Origin: BP-133 sp040756995
GTDB lineage: Bacteria; Actinomycetota; Acidimicrobiia; IMCC26256; BP-133
Assembly: GCA_040756995.1 (NCBI GenBank)
Contig: JBFLYK010000025.1
Span: 1 to 64,000, forward strand
DNA length: 64,000 nt
Direction: 5' to 3'
Shown here one piece after another: positions 1-7,576 of the stretch (position 1 is its first letter; each line of letters opens with the position of its first letter). Under the pieces are notes generated by a model. That model searched no databases. It worked only from the letters and a program-made list of their open reading frames with translations, and had not been told where the DNA came from. Position numbers and translations under genes: made by a program.

Positions 1-1330
1 CCCCGAGCGCCGCCTGCGGCCCGGCCCGCCCGGCCGGGGGGCCGGGCGCCTCGGCCGCCGGTGCCGCGGCCGGCTGATCGGGCCGGCGAACGGCCTGAGC
101 GGGCGCCGCGGCCGGCTGATCGGGCCGGCGTAAGGCCGGAGCGGGCGCCCCACCCGAGGCGAGGGCCCCCCGGAGGTCATCGAGCGCCCGTTCCAGCCGG
201 GCGACCCGGTCGGCGAGAGCCTCCAGGCTCGTCACGTCGCGGCGGGCCAGGCGGACCAGCGTGACCTCCAGGACGAGCCGGGGATCGGGCGCCCGGCGGA
301 TCTCGATGGCCGCCTCCCCCAGCGTCTCCAGCGCCCGGACGACCGCCGCCGCCCCCAGCGCCTCGCCCTGGGCGGCCAGTGCGGCCCGTTCCTCCTCCGG
401 GGTCTCCAGCCGGACCCGGCCGGGTGACGACAGGACGAGGAAGACCTCCCGCAGGTGGCGCAGCAGATCGTCGGCCAGGGTGCGGGCGTCGACGCCGGCG
501 CCGAGGAGCGCATCGAGCCGCTCCAGGAGGCCGGGCACGTCGCCGCCGGCCATCGCCTCGACGATGGCCGCCCGGGCCGAAGTGGCCGTGCCGCCGAACA
601 GGGCGGCGATCTGCTCCGGCCGGAGCTCGCCCTCGCCGTAGGCCAGGGCCTGGTCGAGGAGGGACAGGGCGTCGCGGGCGGAGCCGCCGGCCCGGCGGGC
701 GATGGTGGCCAGAGCCTCGGAGTCGGCCTCCACGCCCTCCCGGCCGGCGATCTCGGCCAGGTGGGCGGCCAGGCGCTCCGCCGGCAGGAGCGAGAACTCG
801 AAGTGCTGTGTCCGGGACCGGATCGTCGGCAGGACCATCTGCGGGTCGGTGGTGGCCAGCACGAAGATGACGTGGTCGGGCGGCTCCTCCAGCGTCTTGA
901 GCAGCGCCGTCGACGCCTCCTTGGTCAGCATGTGGACCTCGTCGACGATGTAGACCTTCCGGGCCCCACCGGCCGAGCGGTAGGCCACCCGCTCCAGCAG
1001 CGCCCGCATCTCGCCGACGCCCCGGTTGGAGGCGGCGTCGAGCTCGACGACGTCCATCGACGTGCCGGACGTGATCTCCACGCAGGACGGGCAGGCGTTG
1101 CACGGCTCTCCCGGCGCCAGCTCAGACCGGTCGCCGGTGCAGTTCAGCGCCTTGGCCAGGAGCCGGGCCGTGGTCGTCTTGCCCGTCCCCCGGGGGCCGG
1201 AGAAGAGGTAGGCGTGGCCGACGCGGCCTTCCCGCACGGCGTTGCGCAGCGCCGTGCTGACCGCCTCCTGACCGACGAGCTCGCCGAACGTCTGCGGGCG
1301 GTGCTTGCGGTACAGCGACTGGAAAGCCAT
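1..1330 (-). CDS. dnaX: DNA polymerase III subunit gamma/tau (partial, C-terminus cut by window)
   Basis: Clamp-loader ATPase of the replicative polymerase. The first 443 codons are visible and the frame is still open at base 1. The N-terminus (MAFQSLYRKHRPQTFGE) is typical of DnaX. Walker A GPRGTGKT is at about residues 45-52, zinc-binding cysteines are at 64, 77, 80 and 83, and the Walker B-type DEVH is at 130-133. The visible C-terminal part becomes Ala/Pro/Arg-rich and contains near-duplicate RRPDQP segments, as expected of the variable tau region. The gene reads away from the SRP RNA gene, which lies just upstream on the same strand; dnaX and ffs are often close together. Start ATG at 1330. 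Confidence 0.97.
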   Translation of the reverse strand, partial: MAFQSLYRKHRPQTFGELVGQEAVSTALRNAVREGRVGHAYLFSGPRGTGKTTTARLLAKALNCTGDRSELAPGEPCNACPSCVEITSGTSMDVVELDAASNRGVGEMRALLERVAYRSAGGARKVYIVDEVHMLTKEASTALLKTLEEPPDHVIFVLATTDPQMVLPTIRSRTQHFEFSLLPAERLAAHLAEIAGREGVEADSEALATIARRAGGSARDALSLLDQALAYGEGELRPEQIAALFGGTATSARAAIVEAMAGGDVPGLLERLDALLGAGVDARTLADDLLRHLREVFLVLSSPGRVRLETPEEERAALAAQGEALGAAAVVRALETLGEAAIEIRRAPDPRLVLEVTLVRLARRDVTSLEALADRVARLERALDDLRGALASGGAPAPALRRPDQPAAAPAQAVRRPDQPAAAPAAEAPGPPAGRAGPQAALG

Positions 1331-1450
1331 GGCCCGCCCACCCTATCGGCGGCCTGTGACAGGCCGCCCTTCCGGAGCCAGGAAGAGAAGACGGACCGTG
1401 CACCCGCCGTCGATCCGGCAGCCTCAGGCTCAAGCACCGTCGCCGGCTCA

Positions 1451-1547
1451 GGCCAGGCGACCCTGCGGCACACGGGGTGATCCGCTGAGAGCTGCTTCCT
1501 CCCGGACCTGACTCGGTTCGCGGGACCCCGTTGCGCAGGACCCGGCC
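1451..1547 (-). ncRNA. ffs: Small signal recognition particle RNA (4.5S type)
   Basis: On the minus strand the domain IV core GTCAGGTCC GGGAGGAAGCAGC is present (1491-1512), followed by a stretch containing CCCCGTGTGCCGCAGGGTC that matches the 3' half of bacterial 4.5S RNAs. GGCCGGGTCC at 1547-1538 can pair with the GCCTGGCC-type 3' end at 1458-1451, closing the hairpin. The SRP tetraloop is GGGA, a GNRA-type variant of the usual GGAA. The ends are set by this pairing and may be off by several bases. The RNA binds Ffh in co-translational targeting. Confidence 0.9.
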
Positions 1548-1741
1548 ATCGTCGCTGCGTGCGGGCCGAACTCCTGAAACTGGTCGGACCTCGGGCGGGG
1601 ATTCAGCCCCCCATACGTGGATTTGGGGTACAGGGCACCACGAGCTCCCCGCCTAGCACGGTCCGTCGGTCATCGTAGCGGCCGCCCGCCGGTCCTTCGA
1701 CCGCCGATCGTCGGCTGCTCGGTGGATACGATGTGCGCCTC

Positions 1742-1826
1742 GGAGAGATGCGGGAGCGGCCGAACCGGCACGCCTGGAGAGCGTGTGGGGGGCAACCCCC
1801 CGTGGGTTCAAATCCCACTCTCTCCG
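1742..1826 (+). tRNA. tRNA-Ser (anticodon GGA)
   Basis: Class II tRNA. Acceptor GGAGAGA pairs with TCTCTCC, and the D stem is CGG/CCG. The anticodon stem is CACGC/GCGTG with loop CTGGAGA, giving anticodon GGA. A long variable arm (GGGGGG/CCCCCC hairpin) and a GTGGG/CCCAC T stem with TTCAAAT follow. Discriminator G; CCA is not encoded. Reads UCC/UCU codons. Confidence 0.97.
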
Positions 1827-1863
1827 CTCTGGCTCCGTCCTGTCGGTCGAGCCCGAGCTCGGT

Positions 1864-3177
1864 TCAGTCCAGGCTCGGCTCGACCGGCCGGGCGGGGCCG
1901 ATCCGCAGGTACGGGCCGCTGGAGCGCTGCTCGGAGCAGACGCTGACGCCCAGGACCTGGGCGCAGGCCGATCCACCGGGCTGAGGCTCGGGCGCGGTCG
2001 GCGGCGGGGCCGACGGGGCGGGCTGCGGCTCGTTGCGCTCCGGCGGCGGCGGGGCCGAGGCCTTGCGGTCGGGAGCCGATGGCGTCGGCGTCATCGGCCG
2101 GCCCAGCACCACGGGACCCCGGGACCGGTCGAGGAGAGCCGGCTGGCGGTTGGGGTAGTCGCGGGCGATCTGGGTGCGGGCCCAGGCGAAAGCGTCCTGC
2201 ACCGAGGCGGGCGCCTTCCCCTGGAGCATGGCCCGGCGGACCATGTACTCCACCATGTAGCTGTGGCCGAGGCTGGAGTTCTCGTAGGCCACGTCGTTCT
2301 CGCCGGCCGCGGCGGTGAGGATGCGCCCGGAGGTGAGGGCGTCGTCGAAGCCGGCGCCGTAGCAGGCGGCGACCCCGATCCAGGCCGAACGGGCGTCCAT
2401 GCCCCTGAGCAGCTCGGCGACCTGACCGTCGTAGACGTTGTCGCCGTCGGCGGCCACGATCGCCTCGTCGATGACCTCGCCGTCGCGATCGGCGTCGCCC
2501 GCCACCTGCCGCACGTGGCCGGAGTAGAAGAACACGGCCGTGGAGTCGGCCGACGCCCGGCTGGCCATCCAGGCCAACGCCCCGCGGATGTTGTCGGCCG
2601 TGGCCTGCCGGTCGAGCAGCATCAGCCGGTGGCTGGCCGGCACGCCGTAGGCGGCGAGGGCGTTGTCGACGTCCCGGGCGTCGGCGACGGCGGCCCGGAG
2701 GTCGGCGTCACCGCCCGGGTAGTCGTCGATGCCGACGACGACCGCCCAGACACCCCCGTCCTTCGGACCGGAGGCGTAGTTGGTACGGCCGCCCGAACGG
2801 GACGTCGACGTGCGGGACCGGGGGAAGTTGGCCGGCGCGACGATGGGCCGGTCGACCATGGCGGCCGATGTCGGCGGGGCGAGGGGCGCGGTCACGACCG
2901 GAGCCTCCGGCGCCGGGGCGGCGCCGGCGTTGACGGCGTCGATGGACGGGGCGGCGAGTTCCTGGGTGGCCAGGGCGTCGCCGGCCGGCGCGTCGCCGGG
3001 CCGCTCGAGCCGGAGACCGGCGAGCAGCTGGGAGCCCAGGGAGGCGGTGAAGCCCGGCGCAGAGTTGCTGTGGCCGCTGGCGATGAGGCCGAGGACAGCG
3101 ATGAGGCTCAGCGCCCGGGCCCGACCGCTCAAACGGCGGGCCCGCCGGACGGCCCCAACCCCGCCCGACGAAGCCAA
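1864..3177 (-). CDS. Secreted caspase-like protease (peptidase C14 family)
   Basis: About 437 aa. A basic N-terminus and hydrophobic stretch (about residues 22-35) suggest export. A long Pro/Ala-rich linker leads to a p20-like caspase fold beginning with WAVVVGIDDYPG (about 144-155). The expected catalytic pair is present: His221 in FFYSGH and Cys272 in AACYGAGF, followed by GRILTAAAGENDVAYE, typical of bacterial caspase-family proteins. The C-terminal tail is Pro-rich and holds two cysteines (CAQVLGVSVC). The start is weak: TTG at 3177 has no convincing ribosome site, so the N-terminus could differ. Substrate unknown; bacterial C14 members cleave after basic or acidic residues depending on subtype. 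It stands alone between two tRNA-Ser/tadA genes, with no obvious partner. Confidence 0.8.
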   Translation of the reverse strand: MASSGGVGAVRRARRLSGRARALSLIAVLGLIASGHSNSAPGFTASLGSQLLAGLRLERPGDAPAGDALATQELAAPSIDAVNAGAAPAPEAPVVTAPLAPPTSAAMVDRPIVAPANFPRSRTSTSRSGGRTNYASGPKDGGVWAVVVGIDDYPGGDADLRAAVADARDVDNALAAYGVPASHRLMLLDRQATADNIRGALAWMASRASADSTAVFFYSGHVRQVAGDADRDGEVIDEAIVAADGDNVYDGQVAELLRGMDARSAWIGVAACYGAGFDDALTSGRILTAAAGENDVAYENSSLGHSYMVEYMVRRAMLQGKAPASVQDAFAWARTQIARDYPNRQPALLDRSRGPVVLGRPMTPTPSAPDRKASAPPPPERNEPQPAPSAPPPTAPEPQPGGSACAQVLGVSVCSEQRSSGPYLRIGPARPVEPSLD

Positions 3178-3387
3178 TGCTTCATTCGTCAGGCAGGTTC
3201 GGGTTTCCTCTGAGCTCTCGTACGCCGCGGAGTCGTCGATCGCCGTTTTCCTCTGTTTCCCAGTCAGGGACAGCCCGCTTGCTTCCCTGCGCGCCCGGAT
3301 TGTCCACTTTACGTCAGTTCAGGCGGTTCGCGCTGGATGACCGTGCATGTTCCTGTGGAACCTGAGAACGCTCGCTACGGTGCACAG

Positions 3388-3858
3388 GTGGAGTTCAGCT
3401 GGGGCGAGCTGATGGAGGTGGCACTGGAGGAGGCCGCAGCGGCCATCGCCCATGGGGACGTTCCCGTCGGAGCGGTGGTCGTCGGACCGGCCGGCGACGT
3501 TCTCGCCCACCGCCACAACGAGCGGGAACTGACCGGCGATCCCACGGCCCACGCCGAGCTGTTGGCGCTGCGGGACGCCGCCGCCCGCCTCGGCCGCTGG
3601 CGGCTCGACGACTGCGTCCTGGTGTCGACCATCGAGCCCTGCCCGATGTGCGCCGGAGCGGCGCTGGCCGCCCGTATCGGCACGGTCGTCTTCGGGGCCC
3701 CCGACGCCAAGGCCGGGGCCTGCGGAAGCCTCTACAACCTGGCCGCCGACCCCCGGCTCAACCACGACATGGCGGTCGTCCCCGGCGTCCGGGAGTCGGA
3801 AGCCGCCGCCCTCATCCGGGCCTTCTTCGCCGAGCGACGGCCGGCCGTAGAGCCCTAG
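3388..3858 (+). CDS. tadA: tRNA-specific adenosine deaminase (A34 to inosine)
   Basis: Zinc-dependent deaminase converting wobble adenosine 34 of tRNA-Arg(ACG) to inosine. With the GTG start at 3388 the protein is 156 aa, the usual family length. Catalytic motif HAE is at 55-57 and the zinc cysteines are in PCPMC at 84-88, followed by AGAALAARI. An upstream ATG at 3337 would add 17 residues of unlikely sequence. The GTG is preceded at a spacing of 6 nt by TACGGT (3376-3381), fitting a leaderless transcript. A tRNA-Ser gene follows 11 nt after the stop. Confidence 0.95.
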   Translation: MEFSWGELMEVALEEAAAAIAHGDVPVGAVVVGPAGDVLAHRHNERELTGDPTAHAELLALRDAAARLGRWRLDDCVLVSTIEPCPMCAGAALAARIGTVVFGAPDAKAGACGSLYNLAADPRLNHDMAVVPGVRESEAAALIRAFFAERRPAVEP

Positions 3859-3869
3859 ACTTCCCTCCC

Positions 3870-3954
3870 GGAGGGATGCGAGAGCGGCCGAATCGGACGG
3901 TCTCGAAAACCGTTGAGCCTCCGGGTTCCGTGGGTTCAAATCCCACTCCCTCCG
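3870..3954 (+). tRNA. tRNA-Ser (anticodon CGA)
   Basis: Class II tRNA. Acceptor GGAGGGA pairs with TCCCTCC, and the D stem is CGA/TCG. The anticodon stem is ACGGT/ACCGT with loop CTCGAAA, giving CGA. It has a long variable arm and a T arm GTGGG-TTCAAAT-CCCAC. Discriminator G, no encoded CCA. Reads UCG. Confidence 0.97.
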
Positions 3955-4056
3955 CTCCCGCCGGCCAGGGCAGACCTCGCGGATGCCCTGGCCGGCCCGC
4001 GTCCCCGGCACACACCGGTCGTTCCCCTATGTGTCACCATCTGTTAACCTTCCGAT

Positions 4057-4233
4057 GTGCAGCCGTTCATGGACATCCAGAGCCTCACGCCCAGCCCGGG
4101 GCGGCTGAAGTGCGTCTGGGTTCCCGGCGCCGACGGGCGGCTGCAGAGCATCTGGGTCCCCGACTGGGAGCGCGAAGCCGAGATCTCCACGCTCCCCGCG
4201 CAGACGAGCGCTCCCCTCCGCAAGGCCGGCTGA
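4057..4233 (+). CDS. Small hypothetical protein (58 aa)
   Basis: Frame GTG to TGA encoding 58 residues, beginning MQPFMDIQSLTPSPG and containing two similar segments, CVWVPGADGRLQ and IWVPDWERE. The GTG lies exactly 6 nt after TAACCT (4045-4050), a plausible -10 for a leaderless mRNA; an ATG four codons later is an alternative start. It ends 7 bp before the stop of metF on the opposite strand. No family recognised; no signal peptide or membrane segment. Support comes from the promoter-like signal, the compositional fit and the lack of other content in the gap. Confidence 0.55.
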   Translation: MQPFMDIQSLTPSPGRLKCVWVPGADGRLQSIWVPDWEREAEISTLPAQTSAPLRKAG

Positions 4234-4240
4234 CGACCCG

Positions 4241-5104
4241 TCAGCGGGCGGCCGACAGGCCCAGATTGGCGAAGATCTCCCTCGTGGCCGGGCTGCGGTT
4301 GAGGGTGTAGAAGTGCAGGCCCGGCGCGCCGGCCTCGAGCAGGTCGCGACAGAGCTGGGAGGCGACCTCCACCCCGATCCGACGGACCTCGGCGGGATCC
4401 TCGGCCACCGCCTCGAGCCGGGCGGCCAGGTCGGCCGGAAACTCCGCGCCCGAGAGGGCGGCGAAGCGGGCCACCTGCGACACGTTGGTCACCGGCATGA
4501 TGCCGGGCACGACCGGGTGGTGACAGCCCAGGGCGGCGAGGTCGTCGACCAGGCGCAGATAGTCCTCGAGCCGGAAGAAGAACTGGGTGACGGCGAAGTC
4601 GGCCAGGGCCAGCTTGGCCGCCAGGTGCCGCCGGTCGGAGGCGAGGTCGGGTGAGGCCGGGTGCCCCTCGGGATGGGCGGCCACGCCGATGGAGAACGGC
4701 CCGATCTCCCGGGCCAGCTGCACGAGCTCGATGGCGTGGGCGAAGTCACCCGGCGGCAGGTTGAGCTCGGCCGGAGGGTCACCCCGCAGGGCCAGGATGT
4801 TCTCGACGCCCTCGTCCCGGTAGCGGGCGAGGATGGCCCGCAGCTCGTCCTCCCTGTGGCCGGCGCAGCACAGGTGCGCCATCGGCGTCATCTCCGTCGA
4901 CCGCAGGATGCCGAGCACGAGGTCGTGCGTGCGCTCCCGGGTCGTCCCGCCGGCGCCGTAGGTGATCGACACGAAGGAGGGCCGCAGCGGAGCAAGATCC
5001 AGCAGCGTCTTCTGCAGCTGGACTTCGGCCTCCTCCGTCTTCGGAGGGAAGAACTCGAACGAGAAGGAGCGGCCGGCGGCCAGCAGCTCGGAGATACGCG
5101 TCAC
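4241..5104 (-). CDS. metF: 5,10-methylenetetrahydrofolate reductase
   Basis: FAD-dependent (beta/alpha)8 barrel enzyme making 5-methyl-THF for methionine synthesis. 287 aa, normal for bacterial MetF. Family motifs visible: FSFEFFPPKTEEAE near the N-terminus, FVSITYGAGGTTRERT (about 44-59), ILALRGDPP (about 102-110), GVAAHPEGHP (about 138-147), a FAVTQFFF segment and VPGIMPV (about 195-201). The GTG start at 5104 forms the 3' end of a perfect 11-bp inverted repeat (5102-5132), so the start codon could be occluded in a hairpin if transcription begins upstream. TACAGT 8 nt before the GTG could instead give a nearly leaderless transcript. Confidence 0.96.
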   Translation of the reverse strand: MTRISELLAAGRSFSFEFFPPKTEEAEVQLQKTLLDLAPLRPSFVSITYGAGGTTRERTHDLVLGILRSTEMTPMAHLCCAGHREDELRAILARYRDEGVENILALRGDPPAELNLPPGDFAHAIELVQLAREIGPFSIGVAAHPEGHPASPDLASDRRHLAAKLALADFAVTQFFFRLEDYLRLVDDLAALGCHHPVVPGIMPVTNVSQVARFAALSGAEFPADLAARLEAVAEDPAEVRRIGVEVASQLCRDLLEAGAPGLHFYTLNRSPATREIFANLGLSAAR

Positions 5105-5132
5105 GGCCGGCCACTGTAGGCGGCCGGCCGTG
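5102..5132 (-). promoter_or_regulatory. Perfect inverted repeat covering the metF start codon
   Basis: CACGGCCGGCC (5102-5112) and GGCCGGCCGTG (5122-5132) are perfectly complementary around a 9-nt loop. On the minus strand the GTG start of metF closes the 3' arm. It could be a terminator for the upstream gene (no T run follows), a start-codon-sequestering hairpin, or a protein-binding dyad. Confidence 0.5.
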
Positions 5133-5164
5133 ACGCCAAGCAGTCGTATCAGGTTCTGATCAGA

Positions 5165-7180
5165 TCAGGTCGTGGTGATGATGAAGGAGCCGGTGTCCCG
5201 GGCGCCCTGGGCGTCGATCACGTGGAAGGTGATGGTCCAGGTGCCGGGAGGCGCACCGCCGAACTGCAGCAGGCCGTTGGGATGGATGAACACCGCGGGG
5301 CCGGCCGGATCCACAGCCCCGAGCTCGAACGTCAACGCGTGATTGTCGGGATCGGTGGCGGTCAGCGTCCATTCGCCGGCGGCGTTGGCGGGATAGGAGA
5401 CCGTGCTGCCCACCGCCGTGGGCGCCGTGTTCTGGTAGTCGAAGGTCAGCTTCGCCTTGGACACCTGGTTCGGCGGGTTCCCGTCGTTGTCGTCGACGAC
5501 CTCGTACTCGATCTCCGCCGGACCGAAGAAGCCGCTGGCCGGTGAGAACCTGATGGTCGTGCCCTGGCGGCTGAAGACGCCGGCGGGGACCGTCCGGGAG
5601 TCGTTGCGGTCCTCACCGACGATGCGGACGTCGCCGTTGTCGCCGAGGGCGATGCCGGGTTCGGTGAGGACATCGACGGCGCAGGCGTTGCCGGCATTGC
5701 ACGTCCGGCTGATGTTGACGGCGTGGGGCTGCAGGTCAGCTCCGACGACCGTGATCTTGACGACGCCGTCGGCGTTGTCGTTGTCGTTGTCCCAGACCCG
5801 GTACCGGATCGTGTCGGAACCCCGCCTCGTCCCCGTGTAGACGATGGCGGTGCCGTCGGCCGACAGCTTGGCCGACCCCCGACCGGGCAGCCCGGGGAGT
5901 TCGAGAAGGCGCAACCCGTCCCCCAGGCCGAGGTCGTTGCCGAGCACGTTGATCGTCACCGCCTGGCCGAGGGGGACGGTGATGGTGTCCTCGACCGGCG
6001 CCGGCAGGTCGTCGATCGCCTTGATCCGGACCGTCACCGTGCCGACGGCGGTGTTCCCCTGGCTGTCAGCCACCGTGTAGGTGAAGCTGTCGGTGCCGTT
6101 CGAGTTGGGCACGGGCGTGTAGGTGACCGTTCCGCCGGCGGCGGACAGCGTGGCGCCCTTGACCGACGCCGACAGGCTCTGGATGCTGAGCGAGCTGCCG
6201 TCGGGGTCACGGTCGTTGGCCAGCACGTCGATGGACCCGGTGCCGTCCTCCGAGATCTCGAGGACGTCGTCGACGGCCACCGGCGCCTCACCGGTGTTCA
6301 TGGCGACCATGGCGATGATGCCGTGGGCCAGCTTGTGGCCTTCGAGGCCGCCGTGGAACTTCGCGTCGCCGTAGGAGTAGACCGCGCCATTGGAGGCGGT
6401 CAGGTAGTAGCCGTTGCCGCTGGCCGAGGGCGCCATGTCGACGATGCGCTTCTCGGCGCCGCCGTCGACGGCCGAGCCGTAGAACTTGGCGTCGCCGAAG
6501 GAGAAGATCCCGCCGTCGCCGGCCACCATCCAGTAGCCCTTGCCCGTCGGGGTGGCCGACATCTGCTGGATCCGCTTGGCCAGCTTCACGGCGCCGGTCG
6601 AGCCGAAGAAGCCGGCGTCGCCGAAGGAGAAGATCCCGCCGTCGGAGGCTGCCATCCAGTAGCCCTTGCCGGTCGGGGTGGGAACGATGTCGACGATCGG
6701 CCGATTCAGCTTGATGTTCCCTGTCGAACCGAAGAAGCCGGCGTCGCCGAAGGCGAAGATGCCACCGTCGGAGGCGACGAGCCAGTAGCCCTTGCCCGTG
6801 CGGGTGGCGGCCATACCCACGATGGGCTGGTTCAGCTTCATGGCCCCGGTCGACCCGTAGAAGCCGGCAGTGCCGTAGGAGAAGATGCCACCGTCGGCGG
6901 CCACCATCCAGTAGCCCTTGCCGTCCGGGGTGGCGGCCATACCCACGATGGGCTGGTTCAGCTTGACGGCTCCGGTGGACCCGTAGAAGCCGGCCTGGCC
7001 GAAGGAGAAGATGCCACCGTCGGTACCGACCAGCCAGTAGCCGGCCGTCGTCGCGGCCGCGGCGGACCGGTCCGTCGGACCGGTGGCCGCCACACTGGCC
7101 GGCCCGGCCAGAAGGGCGACCGCCAGGACGATCCCGACACGCCGCCAGCTGCGAGCGGCCCGATTCAAGAACCTGCGCAT
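5165..7180 (-). CDS. Secreted GYW-repeat and cadherin-like (Big_9/VCBS) surface protein
   Basis: 671 aa. ATG at 7180 follows a GGAGG ribosome site (CGGAGGACGTGGCA) and opens a clear signal peptide (RRFLNRAARSWRR, then VGIVLAVALLAGPASVA). Residues 47-298 are six tandem copies of exactly 42 residues, each with a core like GYWMVAxDGGIFSFGDAGF, probably a beta-propeller-like fold. After this come about four Ig/cadherin-like repeats with signatures SIDVLANDRDPDG, SFTYTVADSQGN and TINVLGNDLG, typical of large adhesins. No C-terminal anchor is visible, so it is probably released or held non-covalently. Such GYW-repeat proteins are common in Acidimicrobiia; function unknown. Confidence 0.88.
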   Translation of the reverse strand: MRRFLNRAARSWRRVGIVLAVALLAGPASVAATGPTDRSAAAATTAGYWLVGTDGGIFSFGQAGFYGSTGAVKLNQPIVGMAATPDGKGYWMVAADGGIFSYGTAGFYGSTGAMKLNQPIVGMAATRTGKGYWLVASDGGIFAFGDAGFFGSTGNIKLNRPIVDIVPTPTGKGYWMAASDGGIFSFGDAGFFGSTGAVKLAKRIQQMSATPTGKGYWMVAGDGGIFSFGDAKFYGSAVDGGAEKRIVDMAPSASGNGYYLTASNGAVYSYGDAKFHGGLEGHKLAHGIIAMVAMNTGEAPVAVDDVLEISEDGTGSIDVLANDRDPDGSSLSIQSLSASVKGATLSAAGGTVTYTPVPNSNGTDSFTYTVADSQGNTAVGTVTVRIKAIDDLPAPVEDTITVPLGQAVTINVLGNDLGLGDGLRLLELPGLPGRGSAKLSADGTAIVYTGTRRGSDTIRYRVWDNDNDNADGVVKITVVGADLQPHAVNISRTCNAGNACAVDVLTEPGIALGDNGDVRIVGEDRNDSRTVPAGVFSRQGTTIRFSPASGFFGPAEIEYEVVDDNDGNPPNQVSKAKLTFDYQNTAPTAVGSTVSYPANAAGEWTLTATDPDNHALTFELGAVDPAGPAVFIHPNGLLQFGGAPPGTWTITFHVIDAQGARDTGSFIITTT
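6287..7042 (-). repeat. Six in-frame 126-bp tandem repeats
   Basis: Six units of 42 codons inside the secreted protein gene. Units 1 and 2 are most alike (both contain KLNQPIVGMAAT); units 5 and 6 are the most diverged. There are no insertions or deletions between units. Confidence 0.85.
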
Positions 7181-7300
7181 TGCCACGTCCTCCGGCACCG
7201 GGGGGTTGATGCCGGAAGCGCGCGGGGGAGGCACTCCGGCTCCCAAGAGAACGCACGACGACGCCGGACGTGACGCCGGCGCCCCGAGGGACGCCGTCAT

Positions 7301-7314
7301 GTTACCAAAGTTAC
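7301..7314. promoter_or_regulatory. Direct repeat GTTAC-N4-GTTAC upstream of the GYW-repeat gene
   Basis: GTTAC (7301-7305) and GTTAC (7310-7314) are direct copies 9 bp apart, about 120 bp upstream of the start at 7180. Paired GTNAC half-sites are bound by several actinobacterial response regulators of the OmpR class, but usually with different spacing, so the binder is unknown. The remaining leader (7181-7300) is GC-rich with no further feature I can name. Confidence 0.3.
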
Positions 7315-7322
7315 AGATGTGG

Positions 7323-7478
7323 CTATTGTGCCGGTGGGCCGCCGACGTCGTCGCCCTGCTGCCGGCCTTTGCGCCGGTTCAGCCATTGGAGGGTAAGGAA
7401 CACCAGCAAGGGGACGAGGACGAACAGCATCTCGTCCCACCCACCCTGGTGGGCCACTACGACGGTCGGGGGGGTCAC
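7323..7478 (-). CDS. Small membrane protein (51 aa)
   Basis: GTG at 7478 gives MTPPTVVVAHQGGWDEMLF followed by a hydrophobic segment (LVPLLVFLTLQWL) and a basic tail (NRRKGRQQ). It is one membrane span with an HQGGWDE motif just before it. The GTG is 6 nt after TACCGT on the same strand, consistent with leaderless expression. The frame can be extended upstream to 7559, but that part has atypical composition. Divergent to the FrhB-like gene. No function known to me. Confidence 0.55.
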   Translation of the reverse strand: MTPPTVVVAHQGGWDEMLFVLVPLLVFLTLQWLNRRKGRQQGDDVGGPPAQ

Positions 7479-7576
7479 GGAACAACGGTACCGGGTCGCC
7501 CGTTGTGCACTCCGACCAAAGAAGACCCCGAAGGTGCGTGCCACACTGGCCGCGAGCACCTGCGGAGGAAACGGAC

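Noticed and set aside
6287..7042. Possible CRISPR or satellite array
   Set aside because: Repeats are 126 bp, in-frame, without unique spacers; they encode protein repeats.
7301..7314. MtrA-type binding box
   Set aside because: GTTAC half-sites are present but the spacing does not fit confidently; kept only as an unassigned direct repeat.
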